Shown: positions 34,355-42,200 of the stretch, one piece after another
Position numbering within the stretch: the stretch's first letter is position 1
How the letters are laid out: every line of letters starts with the position of its first letter
NCBI GenBank assembly: GCA_942491955.1
Contig: CALOCV010000015.1
Coordinates: forward strand, 62,001 to 126,000
Length of the DNA: 64,000 nt
Reading direction: 5' to 3'
From: CALOCV01 sp942491955
GTDB taxonomy: Bacteria; Chlamydiota; Chlamydiia; Chlamydiales; CALOCV01
Notes under the pieces: generated by a model
The model's input: the letters and a program-made list of their open reading frames with translations, nothing else
Told to the model about the DNA's origin: nothing
Database searches by the model: none
Made by a program: the position numbers and the translations under genes

Positions 34355-34825
34355 ATGAATTCATCAATCCGGATGAAATTGCGTGAACAAATAACCTCAT
34401 TCACTTCTATTTTTGTAGTCGTTGTAGCTCTTTTGGGCAGTGTCGTTTATAGTTTGATTCCCATATCAAATCAATTTTTTCTTGCTGTTGGAGTCTTTTC
34501 TTTTACGATGGGCCTTTTTAACCTAATGCAAATCTCCACAGGGGTTCTGATCCAGAATCAATTGCAGGACGAAAACAGAATGCTTACTACAAAGCAAGTT
34601 TCATTTTACTCTCGAATAGGAATGATTACTTCCCTTATTGTTCTCCATTGGTTGTTTGCATGGAATTGGGGGATCATTGATATCTATGGGTTATACGGGA
34701 GGATAGGCGTTTGTATTTTTGGTTTGATTCTAGGATGGATGGGGATAAAAAAATGGCTGGGCAAACGACATGCGCTTGTTAATGAGCGAAAGGCAACCTC
34801 ACTGAATGTAGGAGAATCGAGATGA
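34355..34825 (+). CDS. four-helix membrane protein, function unknown
   Basis: 156 residues with four hydrophobic helices (IFVVVVALLGSVVYSLIPI, FFLAVGVFSFTMGLFNL, IGMITSLIVLHWLFAWNW, IGVCIFGLILGWMGIKKWL) and a basic C-terminus. Inner membrane. Its stop overlaps the start of the S66 peptidase gene by 4 bases (ATGA), so the pair is translationally coupled and probably works together. No family recognised. Confidence 0.75.
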   Translation: MNSSIRMKLREQITSFTSIFVVVVALLGSVVYSLIPISNQFFLAVGVFSFTMGLFNLMQISTGVLIQNQLQDENRMLTTKQVSFYSRIGMITSLIVLHWLFAWNWGIIDIYGLYGRIGVCIFGLILGWMGIKKWLGKRHALVNERKATSLNVGESR

Positions 34826-35826
34826 CAACAGAAGGAGAGAGGCTCTTTCCTGAAAAATTACGACCGGGTGATGAGGTCCGTGTAATAGCACCTTCGAGGA
34901 GTATGGGGATTATTTCTCATTCTGTCCGTTCGCTGGCGAAACAGCGTTTAGAGGATATGGGGCTTATGGTGAGTTTTTCAAAGCATTGCGAGGAAAGGGA
35001 CAGTCTTGACTCTTCTGCCATTTCGTCGCGGTTGGAGGATCTACACGAAGCATTTGCAGACAAGAATGTCAAAGGCGTTTTGACTACGATTGGTGGATTC
35101 AACTCCATCCATTTGCTTAAGGGAATTGACTACCGGTTAATCCACGAGAATCCGAAAATCCTGTGTGGCTACTCGGATATTACAACGTTGCAGAATGCGC
35201 TCTTTGCAAAAATAAATCTTGTTACTTACTCGGGTCCGCATTTTTCGACTTTCGGTTGCCTTAAGGGGATGGACTATGTGGTCGAATATTTTAGAAAGTG
35301 TCTTCTCTTGGAAGAGAAGGAGATCACGCTGCTCCCTTCCGACTTATGGAGTGATGATGAGCAATGGTATCTCGACCAGGAAAAACGTACGTTTTTTCCG
35401 AATGGTGGTTATTTTCCACTTAACACAGGGACTGCTTCTGGAATGGTGATAGGAGGTAATATTGATTCGTTCATGGTTTTACAGGGGACAGAGTTCATGC
35501 CTTCTCTTAAGGGGACAATTTTGTTCTTAGAAGATAACTTTCCCCTGACTGCGGAAGTGCTTGACAGACAACTCCATTCGCTTGTTTTGCAAAAGGAATT
35601 TGCCTATGTCAGAGGGATTGTCTTTGGGCGTTTTCAAAAAGCGTCAAAGATTACACCAAATCTATTGCGAGAAATTGTGCAAAAAGAGGAAGAGCTGCAA
35701 GGTATTCCCATCATCGGAGGAGTTGACTTTGGTCATACCCTTCCCATCTTCACATATCCTATCGGAGGAGATGTGAAGTTAAAAGTGACTTCAGAAGATA
35801 TTGCAATCACTTTAACAAAAAAATAA
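34822..35826 (+). CDS. S66-family serine peptidase (MccF / LD-carboxypeptidase)
   Basis: 334 residues. Catalytic Ser in ILCGYSDITTLQNALFAK; Glu in TILFLEDNF; His near the C-terminus in VDFGHTLPIFTYPIG. The wording VLTTIGGFNSIHLLKGIDY and NLVTYSGPHFSTFG is closer to the MccF branch (cleaves microcin C-type peptide-nucleotides) than to LdcA, which trims murein tetrapeptides; the sequence alone cannot decide. No signal peptide, so cytoplasmic. Last intact gene of the first island element, coupled to a small membrane protein. Confidence 0.88.
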   Translation: MTTEGERLFPEKLRPGDEVRVIAPSRSMGIISHSVRSLAKQRLEDMGLMVSFSKHCEERDSLDSSAISSRLEDLHEAFADKNVKGVLTTIGGFNSIHLLKGIDYRLIHENPKILCGYSDITTLQNALFAKINLVTYSGPHFSTFGCLKGMDYVVEYFRKCLLLEEKEITLLPSDLWSDDEQWYLDQEKRTFFPNGGYFPLNTGTASGMVIGGNIDSFMVLQGTEFMPSLKGTILFLEDNFPLTAEVLDRQLHSLVLQKEFAYVRGIVFGRFQKASKITPNLLREIVQKEEELQGIPIIGGVDFGHTLPIFTYPIGGDVKLKVTSEDIAITLTKK

Positions 35827-35885
35827 GGCGAGTCCCTTTGCTGAGTATGCATAATTATTCATTAGATTTTGATTAGGAGTGCCTA

Positions 35886-36140
35886 TTGAGACGAGCAAAT
35901 TGAAACGTCCGCGCAAAAGGAAGACCTAGGAGTACTTTGGATATGTCGGCTGAGAAATTACGCAAATTTTATGTACTTGGCCACAAACAAGTGGAGCAAA
36001 AGGGCACAATCCAGCATAATAGTTTGTTTGAAACACTTTGATTTTGCTGTGATTCTGTGTTCTTGCTTGCTAGGGATAGCAGAAAGAGATCCGACAGTAA
36101 ATTCTTGGTCTTGGTTGGTTTGAGGCCTACAGAGGAAAAG
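35886..36140 (+). repeat. decayed internal copy of the island's right boundary
   Basis: 35888-36140 follows 39868-40128 in order: CGTCCGCGCAAAAGGAAGAC (end of the 39696 gene), GGATATGTCGGCTGAGAAAT, CGCAAATTTTATGTACTTGG, GCCACAAACAAGTGGAGCAA, and finally CCGACAGTAAATTCTTGGTC, a mutated form of the tRNA-Tyr core. This marks the junction between two tandem elements. Confidence 0.75.
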
Positions 36141-36257
36141 GATTGGGTTCTGGATTTCTACTTGGTTTGTTCTATAACAAATAGTTGACATCAATGATTA
36201 AACAGTTTTCCTTAGTAAAAGGCCTTACAGAGTTTGCCTTACCGTTCTTAAAATGAA

Positions 36258-37658
36258 ATGAATCAACAAAAAAAAGCAGCTTTCATGGTTTGTGGCACCC
36301 ACAGTGGTGTAGGTAAGACAACAGCGAGTTTCGTTATTTTATCTCTTCTTAAAGAAAAAAGATATACAGTCCAGCCATTCAAACAAGGACCCGATTTTAT
36401 CGATCCAGGTTATCATCAGTTTGTTACAGGGAAAAATTCGATAAACTTGGATTTTTGGATGATGAGGCGAAAAGAAATCATCAACAGCTTTCACGAGGCT
36501 ATGCAAGATGCTGAAATAGGAGTTGTTGAGGGAATGGGAGCTATCTTCGATGGTCATAACGGAACATATGAAGGGTGTGGAGCTGATTTGGCCTCTTTAC
36601 TTTCGATTTCGATGGTACTTGTGGTCGATGTTTCTGGGATGACACGAAGTGTTAATGCACTTTTACAAGGATTTATCGACTATCTTCCTTCTCTTTCCAT
36701 TGTAGGTATTCTTTTTAATCGTGTAGGAAGCAAAAAACACTATGAAATGATTCTTGATACTTTATCTCCTCGATTTCGTTCGTTATCTATCGGTTATCTC
36801 CTCAATTTTCATTCTGCAAATATTCCTGAAAGACATCTGGGTTTGCTTACTATTGAAGAAAACCAGCAAATGCAAGAAATCATGAAACCATATCTCGAGC
36901 TCGCAAGAAGCACTCTTGCACTAGATTCTCTTCTTCAAAAAATTCTTCCTTTAAAAAATGCGATCATCAAAAGAAAGGCGAGCTCTGTAAAAAAAAATCA
37001 TATACGTATAGGAATTGCTCGAGACAAGGCCTTTTGTTTTTACTATCAAAAAAATTTAGAAATTTTGGAGAGAAGTGGAGCCGCTCTTGTTGATTTTAGT
37101 CCTATAAATGACACAACTCTTCCAGATGATATTGATGCACTCTATTTAGGAGGGGGGTATCCAGAAATATTTGCCAAAGAATTAGAAGAAAACCAGACCT
37201 TAAAATCGCAAATTGTAAAAAGGGCTGATGCAGGAATGCCCATTTATGCTGAGTGTGGTGGATTTATTTTCCTTTGTAAGACACTCATGTTAGATGATTC
37301 GACGAGTTATTTGATGGCAGGAGTGTTTCCTTATACGATTCGATGGGACAAAACATTTCTTGCGATTAAATATGTGAGAGTGAGAACAACACGCGGAACG
37401 ATACTTGGTCCTAAGAATACTTTCGTCCAAGGCCAAGAATTTCACCAGACACGCGTAGAGAAGCCAACCGCAGAATATTGTGGCTCTTATGAAGTGACGA
37501 GCTCTACTCAGGAACATTTTTTTGAGGGATATTGTACAAAAAATGTGTTAGGCGGCTATATTCACCTCTACTTTCCTTCCAATCCGAAGATAGTAGAAAA
37601 TTTTATAAAAAAAGGTGCTCTTTATCGAAGACGAAGGCATGCTTTATCATTTTCTTAA
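36258..37658 (+). CDS. cobB: cobyrinate a,c-diamide synthase CobB/CbiA
   Basis: Glutamine-dependent amidation of the a and c side chains of cobyrinate (or of Ni-sirohydrochlorin in CfbB relatives). P-loop MVCGTHSGVGKTTAS at residues 10-24, FKQGPDFIDPGYH, DFWMM, VEGMGAIFDG; C-terminal class I amidotransferase domain with LYLGGGYPE and the nucleophile Cys in PIYAECGGFIFLC and His in GGYIHLYF. Length 466 is normal. No other cobalamin genes are in the window, so it may work on a precursor scavenged from the host or in a different amidation. First gene of the second island element, overlapping the amidase gene. A TTGACA at 36185 may belong to its promoter. Confidence 0.92.
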   Translation: MNQQKKAAFMVCGTHSGVGKTTASFVILSLLKEKRYTVQPFKQGPDFIDPGYHQFVTGKNSINLDFWMMRRKEIINSFHEAMQDAEIGVVEGMGAIFDGHNGTYEGCGADLASLLSISMVLVVDVSGMTRSVNALLQGFIDYLPSLSIVGILFNRVGSKKHYEMILDTLSPRFRSLSIGYLLNFHSANIPERHLGLLTIEENQQMQEIMKPYLELARSTLALDSLLQKILPLKNAIIKRKASSVKKNHIRIGIARDKAFCFYYQKNLEILERSGAALVDFSPINDTTLPDDIDALYLGGGYPEIFAKELEENQTLKSQIVKRADAGMPIYAECGGFIFLCKTLMLDDSTSYLMAGVFPYTIRWDKTFLAIKYVRVRTTRGTILGPKNTFVQGQEFHQTRVEKPTAEYCGSYEVTSSTQEHFFEGYCTKNVLGGYIHLYFPSNPKIVENFIKKGALYRRRRHALSFS

Positions 37659-38784
37659 TCGAAAAGTCATTTTTTTATTCGTTTTTTGTTTTCCAGTACA
37701 GGATGTTTGGAGCATTGAAGAAAAAGTAAAGGTTGCTGTTGTTCATTTTAAACCAGACCATAGAGAGGTTGAAGCCAATATCAACCGATTAGTACATTTA
37801 GCGGAAGAAGCTGGGAATAATGGTGCTAAAATTGTTGTGTTTCCAGAGCTTGCAACATCAGGTTATTCCTATTTTAACAGGAATCAGATACGCGAAGTCG
37901 CTGAAGAATTTCCAGGGGAGACGACAAAAAGTCTTGGCCGGGTAGCAAAAAAATATGGATTATACATTGTTGTCGGAGTTCCAGAGTATAGCAGTTTGAC
38001 AAATCTTTTTTACAATTCTTGCGCTCTTATTGATCCCTATGGAGAGATTGTTGGTATATCTCGAAAACACTCTCATTTAATGGAATCTTGTTGGTGTGCT
38101 TCAGGAAATGGACATGTTCCTATTTTTGACACAATATATGGAAAAATAGCCATTTTGATTTGTGCAGATTTACATTTCTCTGATCTCGCAATCCAAGTAT
38201 TTCGTGAAGATGTCCTGTTTTTGATTGCACCGACAAATGCAGGGGTGAGCACAGATTTGTTGAAGGCTAGAGCTGTTGAAGGTCGCTGTCATCTTCTTCT
38301 TTCTAATCGCTATGGAAATGAAAAAGAAGCTTTTTCAAGTATAGAGAAATCAGAACAGTTCAATGAGGACACTTTAACGATAATTCCTCCTTTTCCGTAT
38401 GATTTTCAAGATGGGAAAAGTGTGATTGTGGATATGCAAGGTCAGATACAAGTCATGATCGAAGATCCCTATGATTCTATTGGTTATTGTGAACTTTTTT
38501 TTAAGGATAGGCCAAAAGAGACTGTAGTGAGAAGATCTGACTTGGATGTTATTTTAGAAAAATCAATTATTGTCAATTCAAGGCGGTTCCAAAAGGAAGA
38601 AAAATCTTCTGAAAACTATGTTAAAGGAGGAATGGAAGCAGATTCTGATGGCAATGTCAAGGCATATGGAGAATTGGGAAGAACAACCACAGACAAAGAT
38701 TCTAGTGACACGATAACGCTGTCAGGAGAGATTGATTCAGACGGAAATTATGCTGTGCGGGGAGAATATAAAAGTACTTGGTAA
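37639..38784 (+). CDS. exported nitrilase-superfamily amidase
   Basis: CN-hydrolase fold with complete triad: Glu in VVFPELATSGYSY, Lys in GISRKHSHLMESCW, Cys in AILICADLHFSDL. ATG 37639 is preferred because it gives a signal-peptide-like start (MLYHFLNRKVIFLFVFCFPV); ATG 37615 would add 8 residues before it. An exported nitrilase is unusual. The last 60 residues form a tail with two similar units (ADSDGNVKAYGELGRTT and IDSDGNYAVRGEYKST), not part of the catalytic fold. It overlaps cobB by 20 bases and is followed one base later by the aspartic-protease-like gene. Substrate unknown. Confidence 0.85.
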   Translation: MLYHFLNRKVIFLFVFCFPVQDVWSIEEKVKVAVVHFKPDHREVEANINRLVHLAEEAGNNGAKIVVFPELATSGYSYFNRNQIREVAEEFPGETTKSLGRVAKKYGLYIVVGVPEYSSLTNLFYNSCALIDPYGEIVGISRKHSHLMESCWCASGNGHVPIFDTIYGKIAILICADLHFSDLAIQVFREDVLFLIAPTNAGVSTDLLKARAVEGRCHLLLSNRYGNEKEAFSSIEKSEQFNEDTLTIIPPFPYDFQDGKSVIVDMQGQIQVMIEDPYDSIGYCELFFKDRPKETVVRRSDLDVILEKSIIVNSRRFQKEEKSSENYVKGGMEADSDGNVKAYGELGRTTTDKDSSDTITLSGEIDSDGNYAVRGEYKSTW

Positions 38785-38785
38785 T

Positions 38786-39652
38786 ATGTATCGATTGATT
38801 GCTGCTCTGCTTGTTGTATTCGTTCTATGGATCCATTCAAATCTTAACGGAATAACAAAAATATCATTTAATGTTGATAAAGCCGGTATGCCTTTTTTTG
38901 AAGGTTGTCTTGAAGGTAAAACATTTCCCGTATGGTTTGACTTTGGATCCGCATCTTCTCATTTCAGGTCTGAAAAGGTGTCAGGTAATGTTAAACAAAA
39001 ACTTACATCCGAAGCACGACTTGTAAATAATATTACGGGAGAAAAAGAAACTCATACCGAATGGAAAATACAAGGATTGCAAATCAATGGATATACTATT
39101 CCGTTTATTATTGCAATAGAACAAACAGAAGATTGTCATTATTTTTCTGTGAATTCGGAAAATGATATTTCACAACTTTCTGGTACAGAGCCTTATCCAC
39201 CTATTGTATTAGGTAATCCTGTTTTTGCTCAAACTCCTTTTCTTCTTGATCTTATGAACAAAGAAATGATTATTTATGAAGAAAATGATTCATATGTTGA
39301 AATGATTCAGGGATGGGTGGAACTTCCTTTAAAAAAAGAAAGAGGAATGTATGTTGTTGTCTTAAAGAATGAAGATACGCCTTTATTACTTTGCGTAGAT
39401 ACGGGTTCTACTGTGAATATGTTTTTTAATAAAGAGGAGAAGAGTAATAAGAACTTTCTTCTCAAAAAGACGGATATTCATATGTTGAAATACCAGGATT
39501 TTCTATTGGACGTCGGATTTTTTTATCAAATGTCAAGAGAGGATGATTCTGCGATCAGCGGAGTTCTTGGAGCTCCTTTTTTTAAAAACAGACCCGTATT
39601 GATTGATTGTAAGAAGGAAAAAATGTTTTTCCCATTAACAAGTCAATCTTGA
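38786..39652 (+). CDS. exported two-lobed aspartic-protease-like protein
   Basis: 288 residues from ATG 38786, with signal peptide (MYRLIAALLVVFVLWIHSNL). Two retropepsin-like halves are visible. Half 1: KTFPVWFDFGSASSHF ... PPIVLGNPVFAQTPFLLDL-MNKEMIIYE. Half 2: TPLLLCVDTGSTVNMFF ... ISGVLGAPFFKNRPVLIDCKKEKMFF. Each has the hydrophobic-x-D-[TF]-G-S active-site strand and the later V-L-G-x-x-x-F strand with the D-x-x-x-x-x-M end. DTGS is canonical; in half 1 it is DFGS. One polypeptide carrying both catalytic Asp is the pepsin layout, whereas bacterial relatives are usually single-lobed. ATG 38732 is inside the previous gene and unlikely. Confidence 0.7.
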   Translation: MYRLIAALLVVFVLWIHSNLNGITKISFNVDKAGMPFFEGCLEGKTFPVWFDFGSASSHFRSEKVSGNVKQKLTSEARLVNNITGEKETHTEWKIQGLQINGYTIPFIIAIEQTEDCHYFSVNSENDISQLSGTEPYPPIVLGNPVFAQTPFLLDLMNKEMIIYEENDSYVEMIQGWVELPLKKERGMYVVVLKNEDTPLLLCVDTGSTVNMFFNKEEKSNKNFLLKKTDIHMLKYQDFLLDVGFFYQMSREDDSAISGVLGAPFFKNRPVLIDCKKEKMFFPLTSQS

Positions 39653-39695
39653 GATCTTGCAATGAATATTTGGAAGCAGATTGAGAGAGGTTATT

Positions 39696-39908
39696 ATGGC
39701 GGATAAAGAAAAGCAAGACATTCATAAGATTCTATTGGCTGCCCACAAACGAGGCGTGCAGCAGGCGATTGATCTCTCGATCCGCACGGGCGTGCCGCTT
39801 GTCATAGAAAAGAATGGGAAGATTATTGAAATACCACCAAAGTACAAATACATTCGGGTGCCCATTGAGGCGGACAAGCCTAAGCGTCCGCACAAAAGGA
39901 AGACCTAG
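39696..39908 (+). CDS. small basic protein at the island's right end
   Basis: 70 residues (MADKEKQDIHKILLAAHKRG, then AIDLSIRTGVPLVIEKNGKI and YIRVPIEADKPKRPHKRKT). Preceded by GAGAGAGG. The basic C-terminus suggests nucleic-acid binding. A second, mostly lost copy ended at about 35930, in the same position relative to the internal att-like sequence, so the gene travels with the boundary. An excisionase-like or accessory recombination role is conceivable but not shown. Confidence 0.65.
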   Translation: MADKEKQDIHKILLAAHKRGVQQAIDLSIRTGVPLVIEKNGKIIEIPPKYKYIRVPIEADKPKRPHKRKT

Positions 39909-40073
39909 GAATTTCTTGGATATGTCGGCTGAGAAATTTACGCAAATTTTACGCACTTGGCCACAAACAAGTGGAGCAAAAGGGCACAATTCAGCACAAT
40001 AGAGTCTTTCGAAAAGGATTGATTTTGCTGTGCTTATGTGCTCTTGTTTGCTGCGGTCTATAGAAAGAGAACC

Positions 40074-40126
40074 GACTGTAAATCCCTCGACTTCGGTCTT
40101 CGTTGGTTCGAGTCCAATCGCCCCCA
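40074..40126 (+). repeat. tRNA-Tyr 3'-half remnant (attachment site)
   Basis: GACTGTAAATCCCTCGACTT and the following 10 bases are identical to 30097-30126. After that the T stem differs (GTTGG/CCAAT here, GTCAG/CTGAC in the intact tRNA) but still pairs, meaning this piece comes from another functional tRNA-Tyr. Ends CGCCCCCA like the tRNA. It has no 5' half. Confidence 0.8.
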
Positions 40127-40130
40127 AAAA

Positions 40131-40240
40131 GGACAAGGGACATAAAGGACCTAAGGGACCTAAAAAAAGAGACCAAAGGGACAATGTTTCAGTTTGGTGT
40201 CTCTTTGGTCCTTTTCGTCCCTTAAGTCCCTTTTAGTACG
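40131..40240. repeat. long imperfect palindrome with GTCCC/GGGAC blocks
   Basis: GGACAAGGGAC, GGACCTAAGGGACC and AGACCAAAGGGACAA on the left face GTCTCTTTGGTCC, TTCGTCCC and AAGTCCCTTTT on the right, giving a long hairpin just before the gene at 40241. Similar sequence precedes the remnants at about 31830 and 42410, so it belongs to the cassette. Confidence 0.65.
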
Positions 40241-40964
40241 ATGAAAAAATCCTTCTTACCACCCCATGGTGGCTATCAAAGTTTGCTTTCCTATCAAAAA
40301 GCTGAAATCGTTTACGACGCTACCGTTTATACCAATTCCGGTAAGAAAATGCATAAAGTGGATTCAGGATTTTTTTGCGAAATTTGTTTTGGAGATCGTA
40401 GCAAACTCTTGTGAGTTTGCAAGATAGAAAAACAGATTGCGCAAAGAAAGATGAAGATCAATTTGTGCACTTTCTTACCGGAATTGGTATTACTTCACGC
40501 AAAGGTTTTATCGAAAAGGGGATCGCACGATGGATCAAATGGTTCAGGCGGCGCGTTCGGGTAAGCAAAACATTGCCGAAGCCAGTCAAGCATCGGGAAC
40601 ATCGAAAGAGATGGAGATTAAGTTGACGAATGTCGCTCGAGCAAGTCAAGAAGAGTTATTGTTAGATTATCGGGATTTTCTTCGGATTCATCAACTCGAA
40701 GAGTGGGCAAAAGATCACCCCCTTACAAGTCGGTTGCGTATTTTATGTAAATCTCCTCAACCCACCTACACAACGTTTCAAAAAGGGATAGAACATTCCG
40801 AACCAGTCATTTCCGCCAATGTCATCATCGGTTTAATCAAAGTAACCAATTATCTTCTTGACCAGCAAATTCGTCGGTTAGAGGAAGACTTTTTGCGCGA
40901 AGGAGGCTTGCGCGAACGGATGACCAAAGCCAGACTTGCTGTTCGCAATCAAAGAAAACGCTAG
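40241..40964 (+). pseudogene. four-helix-bundle protein (23S rRNA intervening-sequence type), split by MITE A
   Basis: From ATG 40241: MKKSFLPPHGGYQSLLSYQK-AEIVYDATV, interrupted at codon Tyr30 by the 160-bp MITE; reading resumes directly after it: YFTQRFYRKGDRTMDQMVQA-ARSGKQNIAEASQASG...LTNVARASQEELLLDYRDFL. The DQMVQAARSGKQNIAE block is the family's best conserved region. Removing the element and one TTA gives an unbroken product of about 187 residues. ATG 40530 could still give a 144-residue N-truncated protein. The family's function is not established. Confidence 0.85.
40330..40489 (+). mobile_element. MITE family A, copy 3, inserted in a coding sequence (TTA duplication)
   Basis: 160 bp, ends TACCAATTCCGGTAAG and inverted copy, flanked by TTA at 40327-40329 and 40490-40492. 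The host gene's reading frame is exactly restored by removing the element plus one TTA, which proves both boundaries and the 3-bp duplication. Confidence 0.9.
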
Positions 40965-41198
40965 TCAACATCTCCTCCATTACCCCCATTGCCACCCCTG
41001 CCATATTGGCTATCTCCTCGATTACCGCCGTGGCCGCCATGCCCAGAATTGCTGTTCCCATCATTCCCTCCATTAGCAGCTTGTAAATCTGCTGCTAATA
41101 ACAACGTCAATATCGGATGGCAGGTGCAAGATTATTTGTATCTGTCCTTCCAGGAGATGAGGACGAAATAGAAGAGCTTTACAAGAGGTGGTATTAAT
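40965..41198. other. scrambled remnant of the Gly-rich gene cluster and of another gene
   Basis: 40970-41060 matches 33850-33915 (GCCACCCCTGCCATATTGGC); 41068-41108 matches 34208-34248 (CCATTAGCAGCTTGTAAATC), i.e. parts of copies 2 and 1 joined by deletion. 41116-41196 reads MAGARLFVSVLPGDEDEIEE-LYKRWY and stop: the tail of an unrecognised gene. Confidence 0.6.
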
Positions 41199-42200
41199 TC
41201 AAGTCTCTTTGCTTAGTGGGAGATTCTCTAGTTCAATAATATCGGCCTTATCCGCTTCCAATTTTTCTAGGTGCTTTCTATTATTGTTAAATTCTGTGTA
41301 ACGTTCCAATGCTAGTTGTTCGGCTATCTGTGCTGAAATTTGTCCTGAATGATTCAAAATTGCTCTATCATTAAATGAAAGAAAGGCGTCAAGTTTATCA
41401 GCCCATTCGTTCATGGTCATAGTTTTACGTCTTTTAGCTTGATCTTCAGCATAGTCTAGATACATCGTAACAATTCTATTAAGTTCATTAATTTCTTCTT
41501 GAGAAAGATAGTTTTTAGCAATCGTTATATCGCCTTGACGAACTCGACTTCCCTTCCAGCTGGTAAGACCCATATTTGGTAGCTGTGGATTTGCACGATG
41601 ACAAATTAGTTCGGCGGCAGTATGTCCAGTCAACGCCCAAAACATCTTATTTTGGACCTTTTTAAAGAAAAAATGTGCTTGACCGCTCTTAGGGTCGTAG
41701 TCTACAGCGGTTGTATAGATATCTTTTACTTTTTGATAGAATCGCTTTTCAGAAGCCCGAATTTCACGAATTCGCTCAAGCAATTCATCAAAGTAATCCC
41801 AACTTCCAGGCTCTTTAAGACGAACATCGTCTAGTATGAAGCCTTTAACTAGATATTCTTGCAAATGAGATGTTGCCCATCTGCGAAACTGGGTGCCTCG
41901 TGCAGAGCGAACTCTGTATCCAATTGCCAAAATGATGCTAAGCTCATAGAGCTTTACCTCTCTTTGTATGTTCCTATTTCCCTCCTTTTGAACTAGTAAG
42001 TAATCCTTACTAGTTGAGTTGGGATCTGCCTCATTTTCTTCGTAAATTCTTTGTATATGAAGAGTTATGTTCTGGGGAGTTGTTTGAAACAGTTCGGCAA
42101 TTTCTGAGCGAGTTAACCAAACTGTTCCTTCTTCGGCTTTCAATTGAACAGAAGTCTTTCCGTCATCAGTTGTGTAAAGGATAATTTCGCCGTTAGACAT
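41199..42200 (-). CDS. RhuM family protein
   Basis: 333 residues with the whole family pattern: an N-terminal DNA-binding-like region (GTVWLTRSEIAELFQTTPQNITLHI), LYELSIILAIGYRVRSARGTQFRRWAT, SEKRFYQKVKDIYTTAVDYDP, and GHTAAELICHRANPQLPNMGLTSWKG. First named in a Salmonella pathogenicity island and common in mobile and defence regions; its molecular function is not known. It stands alone and is read leftwards. Confidence 0.92.
   Translation of the reverse strand: MSNGEIILYTTDDGKTSVQLKAEEGTVWLTRSEIAELFQTTPQNITLHIQRIYEENEADPNSTSKDYLLVQKEGNRNIQREVKLYELSIILAIGYRVRSARGTQFRRWATSHLQEYLVKGFILDDVRLKEPGSWDYFDELLERIREIRASEKRFYQKVKDIYTTAVDYDPKSGQAHFFFKKVQNKMFWALTGHTAAELICHRANPQLPNMGLTSWKGSRVRQGDITIAKNYLSQEEINELNRIVTMYLDYAEDQAKRRKTMTMNEWADKLDAFLSFNDRAILNHSGQISAQIAEQLALERYTEFNNNRKHLEKLEADKADIIELENLPLSKET

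Larger units (their letters stand above)
30097..40126. mobile_element. composite genomic island integrated at tRNA-Tyr
   Basis: Bounded by direct copies of the tRNA-Tyr 3' half (30097-30149 and 40074-40126). The 21-bp motif TACGCAAATTTTACGCACTT(G) occurs near each boundary: about 30208 and about 39938, with a diverged third copy near 35957. Around 35886-36140 lies a decayed copy of the right boundary, including the end of the 39696-39908 gene, implying two related elements side by side. No integrase gene remains; IS5-type debris sits where one would be expected next to the tRNA. The DNA is visibly A/T-richer than fabF or ispG. Confidence 0.75.

Noticed and set aside
40074..40126. Second functional tRNA-Tyr
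   Set aside because: Only the 3' half is present; the sequence upstream cannot form acceptor or D arms.
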